Both the position numbers and the translations under genes were made by a program. From contig JANXAA010000046.1 in assembly GCA_025061865.1 (NCBI GenBank), positions 1-10,073 of the forward strand: a stretch of DNA of 10,073 bases. Reading direction: 5' to 3'. Of the stretch, positions 1-5,970 are shown one piece after another. Position 1 is the first letter of the stretch; every line of letters starts with the position of its first letter. The notes beneath the pieces are model-generated. The model had not been told where the DNA came from. It saw only the letters and a list, made by a program, of their open reading frames with translations, and made no database searches. Source of the stretch: Acidobacteriota bacterium (GTDB lineage: Bacteria > Acidobacteriota > HRBIN11).

Positions 1-201
1 CCGCAGTCGCTGCCGTTCCTCTGCGCTCGGGTCTATCCAGAAAACCCCCGATGGGGCCGGACGATCTTGGAGTGTCTGAATCAGGAACAGACCGAGGAAC
101 TCCGGGCCGAATTCCAGCGGGCACTCCAGAGTGCACGGCCCGAGCCGGATACGGTGGGTTCACTGAACGCGACGGCGTGCCGAGGCGGCGTAGGTCGTTG
201 A
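1..201 (+). CDS. C-terminal fragment of an unrecognised protein
   Basis: Frame 1 is open from the first base to a TGA at 199-201, giving the last 66 residues of a protein that begins outside the window. Residues 1-46 look like real protein: a mixed start (LPFLCARVYPENPRWG) followed by a charged helix (NQEQTEELRAEFQRALQ). The final ~15 residues are Gly/Ala/Arg-rich and less convincing, and may run into the repeat-like DNA that follows. I recognise no domain. Two other frames are also open here (plus strand 51-257 and an antisense frame), so the call rests on residue composition alone. No terminator with a T-tract follows; a perfect 8-bp hairpin lies 58 bases past the stop. Confidence 0.45.
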   Translation, partial: PQSLPFLCARVYPENPRWGRTILECLNQEQTEELRAEFQRALQSARPEPDTVGSLNATACRGGVGR

Positions 202-258
202 ACATAAACGTCCACGCGCTCGGGAATTTGAACTCAGGGGCGATCCCCGGGACATAGA

Positions 259-278
259 GGAGACCTACCCAGGTCTCC
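259..278. repeat. Perfect 8-bp hairpin
   Basis: ggagacct (259-266) pairs perfectly with aggtctcc (271-278) around an accc tetraloop. It lies 58 bases after the stop of the first gene but has no T-run after it, so it is not a canonical intrinsic terminator. Confidence 0.6.
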
Positions 279-283
279 ACGCT

Positions 284-344
284 ATCCCGTCGTATCCCAC
301 ATTCCATCGACCCTGCTCGCTAAAGCGGGGTCGAGAGACGGGAT
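284..344. repeat. Two-tier nested inverted repeat
   Basis: The outer arms atcccgtc (284-291) and gacgggat (337-344) are perfect. They enclose an 11-bp hairpin, tcgaccctgct (307-317) with agcggggtcga (324-334), which has one G-T pair and a cgctaa loop. The bases after it (attttc) are a weak T-tract, so a terminator for the upstream gene is possible but poor. Confidence 0.55.
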
Positions 345-426
345 ATTTTCGGGAACCTTAGAGGTCTTCGGGGTCCCCACTCGAATGCCCCACTCCTATC
401 CCACATACCCGGAAACTTTCTGGTCT

Positions 427-456
427 TTCGGGCGTTTCTAATCCGAGACGCCCGAA
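427..456. repeat. 12-bp hairpin with 6-base loop
   Basis: ttcgggcgtttc (427-438) pairs with gagacgcccgaa (445-456) around the loop taatcc, with one G-T pair. Stem length and 6-base loop resemble the 307-334 hairpin, hinting at a common structural type. No T-run follows. Confidence 0.6.
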
Positions 457-486
457 GGGATTTCCGGCCTTGGGTTTCTCCCCCTT

Positions 487-556
487 GCCGATGGACCCCG
501 GGGAGACGAACTTGGATATCAAAGCCGTCAAGTCCGGAGAGGGGCGTCTCATCGGC
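487..556. repeat. Bulged long-range stem
   Basis: gccgat (487-492) pairs with atcggc (551-556), and gagacg (503-508) pairs with cgtctc (545-550). The ten unpaired bases on the left side (493-502) themselves contain most of a ccccgggg palindrome. The two stems stack co-linearly, which suggests a folded RNA or a decayed palindrome. Confidence 0.4.
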
Positions 557-709
557 CAAAGTCCGATCTTTCAAGTCTCTGGACGGGGTTTGGAGAGAAA
601 CCATGCCTGGGGTTGAACGGCTCGAAATGGGCTGCGTCACGTCGCGACGATGTCCTGTCATCCCGAGGCCTGAAAAACCACTGTCCTCGGACGGTTCGAA
701 AAGGTTGAG

Positions 710-742
710 ATGGAGCGATTCTCTGGAATCGAATCACTCCAT
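710..742. repeat. Bulged hairpin just upstream of macA
   Basis: atggag (710-715) pairs with ctccat (737-742), and cgattc (716-721) pairs with gaatcg (726-731) around the loop tctg. A one-sided bulge, aatca, separates the two stems. It ends about 50 bases before the macA start, directly before the A/T-rich stretch that probably holds the promoter. It could be a regulator site or simply another palindromic element. Confidence 0.45.
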
Positions 743-764
743 GACCTTCTCTAACAACAGTACT

Positions 765-772
765 TATACAAT
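765..772 (+). promoter_or_regulatory. Possible -10 element for the macA operon
   Basis: The stretch 744-776 is notably A/T-rich for this DNA and contains overlapping -10-like hexamers, TATACA (765-770) and TACAAT (767-772). No good -35 hexamer is found at 17 +/- 1 bases; the nearest candidate is TGACCT at 742. Initiation near 779 would leave a leader of about 15 bases before the ATG at 794. It is weak, but is the only promoter-like stretch before the operon. Confidence 0.3.
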
Positions 773-793
773 ATCTTGAGGTTTCATCGAGCC

Positions 794-2080
794 ATGAAGA
801 AGGCGGTGTGGTGGATGGGGGGTCTCGTCCTGATCGTCGGCGGGACGGGGATTGCTCTGTACGTTCGCAACAACCGGGCGGCAGGCCTTGCTTTCCGTAC
901 GGTCCCGGTCGAGCAGGGGCCCCTCCGGGTGACCGTAACGGCGACGGGGACCCTGAGCGCGATTACGACGGTCCAGGTCGGGACCCAGGTGTCAGGTACG
1001 ATCGCCCGGATTTACGTAGATTTCAATGACCATGTCCGGCAGGGTCAGGTCTTGGCTGAGCTGGACCAGCGGCCCCTGATAGCCGCTTTGAACGATGCAG
1101 AAGCCGCTTATGAACGGGCCCAGGCCGAGGTCCGTCAGACGGAGCGGAACCTGAAGCGGGCCCAGCGTCTGTGGGCCCAGAACCTCATCGCTCAGGCTGA
1201 CTACGACGCGGCCCTATCCAACTATGAGATGGCCGTCGCCAACTTGAAATCAGCCGAAGCGAATTTCAGTCGAGCCCGAACAAACCTGTTCTATGCCACC
1301 ATCACGTCGCCTATCGACGGGGTCGTCGTCTCTCGCAACGTCGACGTCGGTCAGACAGTGGCGGCCAGCTTTAACACGCCGACCCTCTTCGTCATCGCCA
1401 ACGACCTGCGCAAGATGCAGGTCCTGGCCAACGTCGATGAGGCGGATATCGGCCGGGTCCGAGTCGGTCAGAACGTGACCTTCACGGTGGATGCCTATCC
1501 GGACCGGGTCTTTCATGGCCGGGTCGAGCAGATTCGGCTTCAGCCGACAGTCAACCAGAACGTCGTCACCTATACAGTCGTCATCAACGCGCCGAACCCG
1601 GAAGGCCAGCTCTTGCCGGGGATGACGGCCAACGTGACGGTCCTCGTCGCCGAGAAGCCGGACGTCTTGAAGGTCCCCATGATGGCCCTGCGGTTTATGC
1701 CGCCTCGGGAATACCTGGAGCGGTTTCGGTCGGAACAGTCGGACTGGGGTCGCCGCCCGGAGCGGCCGTCTGGCAATGGCGGGTCCAGGGCCTTCCGGGA
1801 TGGGGACTTGGCCCTTTCGCCCTCTCCAGACGGGACCGGGGGCCCATCGGCCTGGTTGGGCTCCCGAGACTCCTCGCGGGGCATTCTGTGGGTCTTGGAC
1901 CCGGCGACGAAGCGGATTCGGCCCCTTTCTGTCCGGACGGGTCTTTCGGACGGGACTTACGTGGAGGTCCAGGGCGACCTGACCCCCGGTATGGAAGTAG
2001 CCGTCGGCATGATAGGTTCCGACCGATCGGCCCGGAATCTCCAACAGCCGCCAAATCCCTTCATGTTCCGCAGGTTCTAA
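794..2080 (+). CDS. macA: MacA-like periplasmic membrane fusion protein (efflux adaptor)
   Basis: A 428-residue adaptor of the HlyD/MacA family, which couples an inner-membrane ABC transporter to an outer-membrane channel. Visible order: N-terminal membrane anchor (about 5-24), start of the lipoyl-like half-motif and barrel (45-93, with QVGTQVSGTIARIYVDFNDHV), alpha-hairpin coiled coil (about 95-165), second lipoyl half (ATITSPIDGVVVSRNVDVGQTV, about 168-190), beta-barrel (195-285) and a membrane-proximal domain ending near 408. ATG 794 is chosen over the upstream TTG at 776 because it begins directly with the MKKAVWW anchor and has a GAGG at 778-781, though 12 bases away. Odd: residues about 301-362, between VPMMAL and GILWVLDP, form a Gly/Ser/Pro/Arg-rich insertion longer than typical MacA proteins carry there. 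The stop is 2 bases before the ATPase start, so the two are surely co-transcribed. Substrate unknown. Confidence 0.9.
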   Translation: MKKAVWWMGGLVLIVGGTGIALYVRNNRAAGLAFRTVPVEQGPLRVTVTATGTLSAITTVQVGTQVSGTIARIYVDFNDHVRQGQVLAELDQRPLIAALNDAEAAYERAQAEVRQTERNLKRAQRLWAQNLIAQADYDAALSNYEMAVANLKSAEANFSRARTNLFYATITSPIDGVVVSRNVDVGQTVAASFNTPTLFVIANDLRKMQVLANVDEADIGRVRVGQNVTFTVDAYPDRVFHGRVEQIRLQPTVNQNVVTYTVVINAPNPEGQLLPGMTANVTVLVAEKPDVLKVPMMALRFMPPREYLERFRSEQSDWGRRPERPSGNGGSRAFRDGDLALSPSPDGTGGPSAWLGSRDSSRGILWVLDPATKRIRPLSVRTGLSDGTYVEVQGDLTPGMEVAVGMIGSDRSARNLQQPPNPFMFRRF

Positions 2081-2082
2081 AT

Positions 2083-2889
2083 ATGGTCGAGGCGCCTCTC
2101 ATCTCGATTCGGAAACTGATCAAGGTCTATCGTTTCGGCGAAGTCGAAGTCCCGGCCCTTCAAGGGGTCGACCTCGACATTTACCGGGGTGAGTTTGTCG
2201 CCATCATGGGACCCAGTGGGTCAGGCAAGTCGACACTGATGAACCTCATCGGTTGTATGGACGTGCCGACGAGTGGCGAGTACGAATTGGACGGCATCAA
2301 CGTCCGGCGCCTGTCGAAAAACGAACTAGCCCGTATCCGAAACAAGAAAATCGGCTTTGTCTTCCAAGCCTTTAACCTCTTGGCACGGGCGACAGTCTTG
2401 GAAAACGTCGAACTGCCCCTAATCTACGCAGACGGCATCTCCGGTCGAGAGCGTCGGGCTCGGGCGCTGCGGGCCCTCGAACTCGTCGGATTGGCCGATC
2501 GGGTCCATTTCTATCCGACTCAGCTATCCGGCGGCCAACAACAGAGGGTTGCCATTGCCCGAGCCATCGTTAATGACCCGGTACTCATCCTGGCCGATGA
2601 GCCGACGGGGAATCTAGACACGCGGACGAGTGCCGAGATCATGGGTGTCTTTCAGCAACTCAACGAGCGAGGCATCACGATTGTCCTCGTGACCCACGAG
2701 CCCGATATCGCCCAGTTTGCCATGCGCATCGTAGAGATGCGAGACGGTCAGATTCATCGAATCCGGCCTGTCGAGAACCGTCGGCGGGCTGAAGTCGGGT
2801 CATGGAACGGGGTCCCGGGTACCAGGTCCCGGATCCCGGCCGAAGGGCCTCCGGATCGACTGAGGACAGTAGGGCCTGCCTTGCCTTGA
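2083..2889 (+). CDS. macB: MacB/LolD-type ABC transporter ATP-binding protein
   Basis: A 268-residue ATPase that powers the adjacent permease. Motifs: Walker A GPSGSGKST (43-51), Q-loop FVFQAFNLL (92-100, Q95), signature LSGGQQQR (148-155), Walker B with catalytic Glu LILADEPTGNLD (168-179, E173) and switch His (VTH, H205). PTGNLD and FQAFNLL are typical of the MacB/LolD/FtsE group, which drives mechanotransmission or lipoprotein transport rather than substrate import. ATG 2083 starts 2 bases after macA with only a weak AGG upstream, so translational coupling is likely. The nucleotide-binding domain ends near residue 228. The next 40 residues (Arg/Pro/Gly-rich) match nothing expected and are encoded by repeat-like DNA at 2811-2832, so they are probably an extension gained by loss of the original stop. 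In E. coli MacB this domain is fused to the permease; here the two are separate. The symbol refers to this half of MacB; LolD-like is an alternative name. Confidence 0.93.
   Translation: MVEAPLISIRKLIKVYRFGEVEVPALQGVDLDIYRGEFVAIMGPSGSGKSTLMNLIGCMDVPTSGEYELDGINVRRLSKNELARIRNKKIGFVFQAFNLLARATVLENVELPLIYADGISGRERRARALRALELVGLADRVHFYPTQLSGGQQQRVAIARAIVNDPVLILADEPTGNLDTRTSAEIMGVFQQLNERGITIVLVTHEPDIAQFAMRIVEMRDGQIHRIRPVENRRRAEVGSWNGVPGTRSRIPAEGPPDRLRTVGPALP
2811..2832. repeat. Short tandem/palindromic repeat in the ATPase 3' end
   Basis: ggtcccgg occurs at 2811-2818 and again at 2825-2832 (14-base period), separated by the palindromic ggtacc. The unit plus flank (to about 2837) reads as an imperfect palindrome. 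It encodes the extra C-terminal tail of the ATPase. Confidence 0.5.
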
Positions 2890-2992
2890 GAGGCGGCCCT
2901 CTTCCAGTCGGGGGATAGGACTCCCCCTCTTTAAGGGGATTCGGCGCCTGACACCCAAGAGATCCCGTAGCCTGCAATCTAATAGGGAAGCC
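2890..2992 (+). other. Gap between ATPase and permease genes
   Basis: 103 bases with no gene. It contains a small hairpin (cccct/agggg around 2923-2937) without a T-run, and an AGGGAAG ribosome binding site at 2984-2990 just before the permease ATG. The gap is unusual for two halves of one transporter and sits next to the repeat-derived ATPase tail, so DNA has probably been inserted here. No promoter is evident; read-through from macA is assumed. Confidence 0.5.
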
Positions 2993-4210
2993 ATGCGATA
3001 CGTCAGCATCCTGTGGGTTGCTTATCGGGCCTTGGGCCAGAACAAACTGCGGTCCTTCCTGACGGTGCTGGGGATTATCATCGGCGTGGCCGCCGTCATC
3101 GCCATGCTGGCCGTGGGACAGGGGGCTCGGGATGCCGTCCAGGCTCAGATCGCCAGCCTGGGGACGAACGTCCTCATTATCTTTCCGGGGGCGGCCAACC
3201 AAGGCGGCGTCCGGATGGAAGCCGGGACGGCCCAGCGACTGACCGAGGACGACGCCAGGGCCATCCGGCGGTATTGCCCAGCCGTGCAGTACGTGACGCC
3301 TGTCGTGCGGACTGGTGCCCAGGTCGTGGCCGGCACCCAGAACTGGCGGACCGTCGTCTACGGAGCCTATCCGGAGTACTTCATCATCCGGGACTGGTCC
3401 TTGGAGCGGGGCCGACTGTTTACGGAGACGGACCTGCGGGGAGCGACGAAGGTATGCCTCATCGGACGGACGATCGCCACTCAGCTCTTTGGCGACGCCG
3501 ATCCCGTCGGCCAGACGATCCGGATCCGAAATATCCCCTTTAAAGTCCTCGGTGTCCTGGCGCCCAAGGGGCAAAACGCCTTTGGTCAGGACCAGGACGA
3601 CATCATCGTGGCCCCTTTCTCGACGGTCCAGAAGCGCCTGATGGGCGTGACCCACGCCAATACGATCTTAGTCTCGGCCCGTTCTGTATCGGAAATCCGG
3701 GAAGCCGAGGCGCAGATCACTCAGCTCCTGCGGGACCGTCATCGGCTGATGCCGAACGAGGAAAACGACTTCACCATCCGTACACAGGTCGACATCGCCC
3801 GCGCGGCGGATGCCACTTCTCGGACGATGGCGATGCTACTGGCCAGCATCGCCGGCATTTCCCTCCTCGTGGGAGGGATCGGCGTCATGAACATTATGCT
3901 CGTGTCCGTCACCGAGCGGACTCGGGAGATCGGGATCCGCATGGCCGTCGGGGCTCGGGAGGTCGACATCATGGCCCAGTTCCTGATCGAGGCCGTCGTC
4001 CTCAGCGTCTCGGGCGGCCTCATTGGCATCGTCTTGGGTATCTTCGCTTCCCGGACGCTGACCCGCTTGCAGGGCTGGCCCGTCTCGCTCCCGCCGGAAG
4101 CCATCGCCCTGGCTTTCCTATTCGCCGTCGCCGTCGGTGTCTTCTTCGGCTGGTACCCGGCCCGCAAGGCCGCCCGCCTGAACCCCATCGAGGCCCTGCG
4201 GTACGAGTAA
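2993..4210 (+). CDS. macB: MacB-type ABC transporter permease
   Basis: A 405-residue permease with the classic MacB/FtsX architecture. TM1 lies at about 21-42 (FLTVLGIIIGVAAVIAMLAV), a large periplasmic MacB_PCD domain spans about 45-275, and three C-terminal helices sit at about 279-303, 330-352 and 368-388. The conserved cytoplasmic segment ERTREIGIRMAVGA (about 307-321) contacts the ATPase, and the C-terminus PARKAARLNPIEALRYE is a family hallmark. With the preceding ATPase it reconstitutes one MacB, working as a dimer. MacA would sit on the periplasmic domain and recruit an outer-membrane channel not seen here. The start has a clear AGGGAAG site 3-8 bases upstream and the MRYVSILWVAYRALGQNKLRS opening expected for the family. 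Substrate (antibiotic, peptide, lipid or lipoprotein) cannot be told from sequence. Confidence 0.95.
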   Translation: MRYVSILWVAYRALGQNKLRSFLTVLGIIIGVAAVIAMLAVGQGARDAVQAQIASLGTNVLIIFPGAANQGGVRMEAGTAQRLTEDDARAIRRYCPAVQYVTPVVRTGAQVVAGTQNWRTVVYGAYPEYFIIRDWSLERGRLFTETDLRGATKVCLIGRTIATQLFGDADPVGQTIRIRNIPFKVLGVLAPKGQNAFGQDQDDIIVAPFSTVQKRLMGVTHANTILVSARSVSEIREAEAQITQLLRDRHRLMPNEENDFTIRTQVDIARAADATSRTMAMLLASIAGISLLVGGIGVMNIMLVSVTERTREIGIRMAVGAREVDIMAQFLIEAVVLSVSGGLIGIVLGIFASRTLTRLQGWPVSLPPEAIALAFLFAVAVGVFFGWYPARKAARLNPIEALRYE

Positions 4211-4535
4211 TGGGTATATCGGGTCTGGGTGTTGGGTGTTAGGCGAGGCAGATGGGCAGGTCGGCAAATGGCAGATAGGGACTCCCTCGAGCCCCCGGGC
4301 CTCTGCTCTGTGAGAGCGGCGGGCCTTCGGTCTGGCAGAGATAAAACCGGGTCGACGTTTGAGGCTTCGTGAAGAAATACCCGAGTGGAATTCTCTCCGA
4401 GTCACCCCGGGATGGCCTTTCCCTTCTCTGCCAGACGGGTCTGTGAATCGGCGCAGGGTAAGGTCTGCGCTCTACGCTTAGCATAGGCCCCATGGGTTAG
4501 CCTGTAGCGCTGAACGCCTCAGACCTAACACCACC
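4211..4535. other. Convergent non-coding gap with nested inverted repeats
   Basis: The macB permease and pyrH are transcribed toward each other, and these 325 bases hold no plausible gene. Open frames on the minus strand (4118-4405, 4239-4493) give low-quality products without a domain. The outer inverted repeat ggtgttagg (4235-4243)/cctaacacc (4524-4532) and the inner one at 4330-4436 nest. Near the left end the DNA is wordy and repetitive (gggtctgggtgttgggtgttagg). No T-run terminator is seen for either gene. Confidence 0.6.
4330..4436. repeat. 107-bp segment bounded by perfect 12-bp inverted repeats
   Basis: gtctggcagaga (4330-4341) and tctctgccagac (4425-4436) are perfect inverted copies enclosing 83 bases. 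That is the layout of a miniature inverted-repeat element or a long-loop hairpin. There is no clear target-site duplication in the flanks, so mobility is not established. Confidence 0.45.
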
Positions 4536-5270
4536 CTATGTCCCCCGGCCTGGACCGATGGTCGATCCCACGGGTTCACCCAAGACGATCCGCCGCAAAT
4601 TGCCCGCCTCCCAAATGTTGAAGACGATGACCGGCAGGCCATGCTCCATGCACAGGGAAATGGCCGTCGAGTCCATCACGCGAAGGCCCATTTGGAGGAA
4701 GTCCTGATAGCTAACGTGGGATAGTTTGCGGGCCGACAAGTTCTTGAGGGGGTCATCGGTAAAGATGCCCTCGACCTTCGTCGCCTTCAGGAGGACTTCG
4801 GCCCGGATCTCGAGGGCCCGGAGGGCCGCCGCCGTATCGGTCGAGAAGAAAGGATTCCCTGTCCCGGCGGCAAAGATGACGACCCGCCCTTTTTCCAGGT
4901 GCCGGATGGCCCGGCGGCGGATGAGGGGCTCGGCGACCTCCTTGACCTCCAGGGCCGACTGACAACGGGTGACCATCCCGTGCCGCTCCAGCATGTCCTG
5001 TAAGGCCAAAGCGTTCATCAGGGTCGCCAGCATCCCGATGTAGTCGGCCAGGGCCCGGTCCAGGCCTTGCAGGGCGGCCTCACTTCCCCGGAGGATATTC
5101 CCGCCCCCGACGACGATGGCGATCTGTACGCCCAGTTCGTGGACGCTCCCGATTTCTTGGGCCATGTACTTGAGGAATTCGTAGTCAATCCCATAAGGCT
5201 GATGGCCCCGAAAGGCTTCCCCGCTGAGCTTCAGCAAAATCCGCCGATATCGAAGATCTGCATGATGCAT
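4536..5270 (-). CDS. pyrH: Uridylate (UMP) kinase
   Basis: Bacterial-type UMP kinase (UMP + ATP to UDP + ADP) of the amino-acid-kinase fold, cytosolic and normally essential; the usual enzyme is a GTP-activated, UTP-inhibited hexamer. At 244 residues it has the family length. Motifs: RILLKLSGEAF (10-20, K14 and S16-G17 in the phosphate-binding loop), VVGGGNILRG (53-62), the UMP-binding ADYIGMLATLMNALALQD (75-92), AAGTGNPFFSTDTAAALRA (134-152) and KATKVEGIFTDDP (162-174). The start at 5270 fits the family N-terminus and has AGGA 7 bases upstream; the frame stays open to 5390, but that extension is repeat-encoded. Usually pyrH sits in rpsB-tsf-pyrH-frr; none of these is adjacent, so it stands alone and converges on macB. 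Confidence 0.96.
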   Translation of the reverse strand: MHHADLRYRRILLKLSGEAFRGHQPYGIDYEFLKYMAQEIGSVHELGVQIAIVVGGGNILRGSEAALQGLDRALADYIGMLATLMNALALQDMLERHGMVTRCQSALEVKEVAEPLIRRRAIRHLEKGRVVIFAAGTGNPFFSTDTAAALRALEIRAEVLLKATKVEGIFTDDPLKNLSARKLSHVSYQDFLQMGLRVMDSTAISLCMEHGLPVIVFNIWEAGNLRRIVLGEPVGSTIGPGRGT

Positions 5271-5297
5271 GTAGATATCCTGCCCTGGAAAATGCCA

Positions 5298-5339
5298 GGA
5301 TGCAGGATACAAGATACAAGATGCAAGATGCAAGATAAT
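5298..5339. repeat. Six tandem 7-bp units upstream of pyrH
   Basis: Six consecutive 7-base units with consensus [AG]GAT[AG]CA: ggatgca, ggataca, agataca, agatgca, agatgca, agataat. Read on the pyrH strand they give TTGCATC/TTGTATC words, so the array supplies both -35-like TTGCAT (complement of 5328-5333) and -10-like TATCCT (complement of 5304-5309), 18 bases apart. It ends 28 bases before the pyrH start. Confidence 0.75.
5304..5333 (-). promoter_or_regulatory. Possible pyrH promoter inside the tandem repeat
   Basis: On the minus strand, TTGCAT (5333-5328) and TATCCT (5309-5304) are separated by 18 bases, upstream of the pyrH ribosome binding site. The match is moderate, and the repeat produces similar hexamers in other phases. 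It is placed here because no better promoter is seen between pyrH and the far hairpins. Confidence 0.25.
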
Positions 5340-5453
5340 GGTCAATGTTTCATTCCCGGTGGATGGGAGCGAAGGAACCCTCAGGAGCATCGAACTGGGT
5401 GATCGGGAGGGAGGCCTTCAGGCGAATCCGACGATGGCCTACGTCCGCCAGAA

Positions 5454-5518
5454 GGCCGTCTCGACCCCCGTCCCGGTTTCAGGCCCCGGGTCGTCCGGGC
5501 CTGAAATTTCAGACGGCC
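5454..5518. repeat. Two-tier hairpin
   Basis: The inner stem tttcaggccc-gg (5477-5489, one bulged C) pairs with ccgggcctgaaa (5495-5506) around a gtcgt loop, 12 bp in total. The outer perfect arms are ggccgtct (5454-5461) and agacggcc (5511-5518). The right inner arm overlaps the 12-base palindrome ctgaaatttcag (5501-5512). No downstream T-run is present. Confidence 0.6.
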
Positions 5519-5745
5519 GATACTCGGCTCGGGGCGATGGTTCGTCGTCGGGATTCGCTCCCCCAGGAGCCCTTCGCCCCAGCAGTCACTGAGTCGAGCC
5601 CAAAGCCGTCTCAGCTTCTCGGTCGGACTCCTCTTCCCCCGCGGCCTTCCACTTCCTCAGCTCCCCCAAAGCCCACTAGAGCTGGGGAAAGACCCACACC
5701 CCATGCGCCACCCCTAAGACATTCGGCCCCAGACTCCCCAGGTTA

Positions 5746-5775
5746 TCAGTCCTGACCCCCTTCACCCAGGACTGA
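5746..5775. repeat. 8-bp inverted repeat
   Basis: tcagtcct (5746-5753) and aggactga (5768-5775) are perfect arms around a 14-base C-rich loop. No T-run follows. Significance unknown. Confidence 0.4.
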
Positions 5776-5853
5776 AGCCATCGCCTGACCGCCTCCCGCA
5801 TCCCCCAGGGGTCCCCCCTTCCGCCTGGACACCGACCTAGGGACGATAAGTGC

Positions 5854-5940
5854 TGGGTATCAGGTTGTCTGGTCAGGGAAAAGCCGGATCCCTGACCCCG
5901 ACGTCTGATCCCCCAGACCTGACACCGAAGGCGATACCCA
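5854..5940. repeat. Multi-stem inverted repeat upstream of the envelope-cluster promoter
   Basis: The outer arms tgggtatc (5854-5861) and gataccca (5933-5940) enclose a 9-bp hairpin, ggtcaggga (5871-5879)/tccctgacc (5889-5897), and a 5-bp stem gtctg/cagac (about 5903-5918). This three-way-junction layout ends 30 bases before the -35 box of the next promoter. Confidence 0.5.
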
Positions 5941-5970
5941 ACATCCAATCCCGAAAAAGGGCAGGAAAGG

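Larger units (their letters stand above)
202..775. other. Hairpin-rich non-coding region upstream of macA
   Basis: About 570 bases with no convincing gene. Open frames exist on the minus strand (for example 320-661 and 549-737), but their products are rich in Arg/Pro/Ser, have no recognisable domain and no good ribosome binding site. The stretch holds at least six inverted repeats: 259-278, 284-344 (two-tier), 427-456, 487-556, 663-690 and 710-742. The word tatcccacat occurs twice (around 293 and 398), and a degenerate direct repeat (cggctcgaaatgg at about 618 and cggttcgaaaagg at about 691) is present. It could be a dispersed repeat, a structured RNA or the remnant of a mobile element. I cannot decide between these from one copy. 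Confidence 0.6.
5340..5970. other. Long non-coding region between pyrH and the envelope cluster
   Basis: About 630 bases between divergent genes without a credible coding sequence. Plus-strand frames at 5338-5592 and 5345-5755 and a minus-strand frame at 5676-5948 give Pro/Arg/Ser-rich products with no domain or ribosome binding site. It holds three structured stretches: 5454-5518, 5746-5775 and 5854-5940. The segment 5560-5830 is strongly C-rich on the plus strand. No tRNA or known riboswitch is recognised. Confidence 0.55.

Noticed and set aside
320..661. 113-residue minus-strand open frame in the macA upstream region
   Set aside because: Basic, Pro/Ser-rich product with no domain, no Shine-Dalgarno, and overlapping several hairpins; better explained as non-coding or repeat DNA.
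776..793. TTG start adding six residues to MacA
   Set aside because: The ATG at 794 opens directly with the membrane anchor and has a GAGG upstream; the TTG would use part of that site as coding sequence.
1250..2044. 264-residue minus-strand open frame over macA
   Set aside because: Arg/Pro/Asp-rich shadow of a well-supported MacA gene, with no domain and no ribosome binding site.
2675..3655. 326-residue minus-strand open frame over the ATPase/permease junction
   Set aside because: It is antisense to two motif-rich genes and has low-complexity composition; a by-product of high GC.
5298..5339. CRISPR-like array
   Set aside because: The units are 7 bases, directly adjacent and without spacers; a simple tandem repeat.
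5271..5390. 40-residue N-terminal extension of pyrH
   Set aside because: It is encoded by the 7-bp tandem repeat, while ATG 5270 gives the family's normal length and has AGGA 7 bases upstream.
5345..5755. 136-residue plus-strand open frame downstream of the tandem repeat
   Set aside because: Pro/Ser/Arg-rich product with no domain or ribosome binding site; its first half contains the 5454-5518 hairpin.
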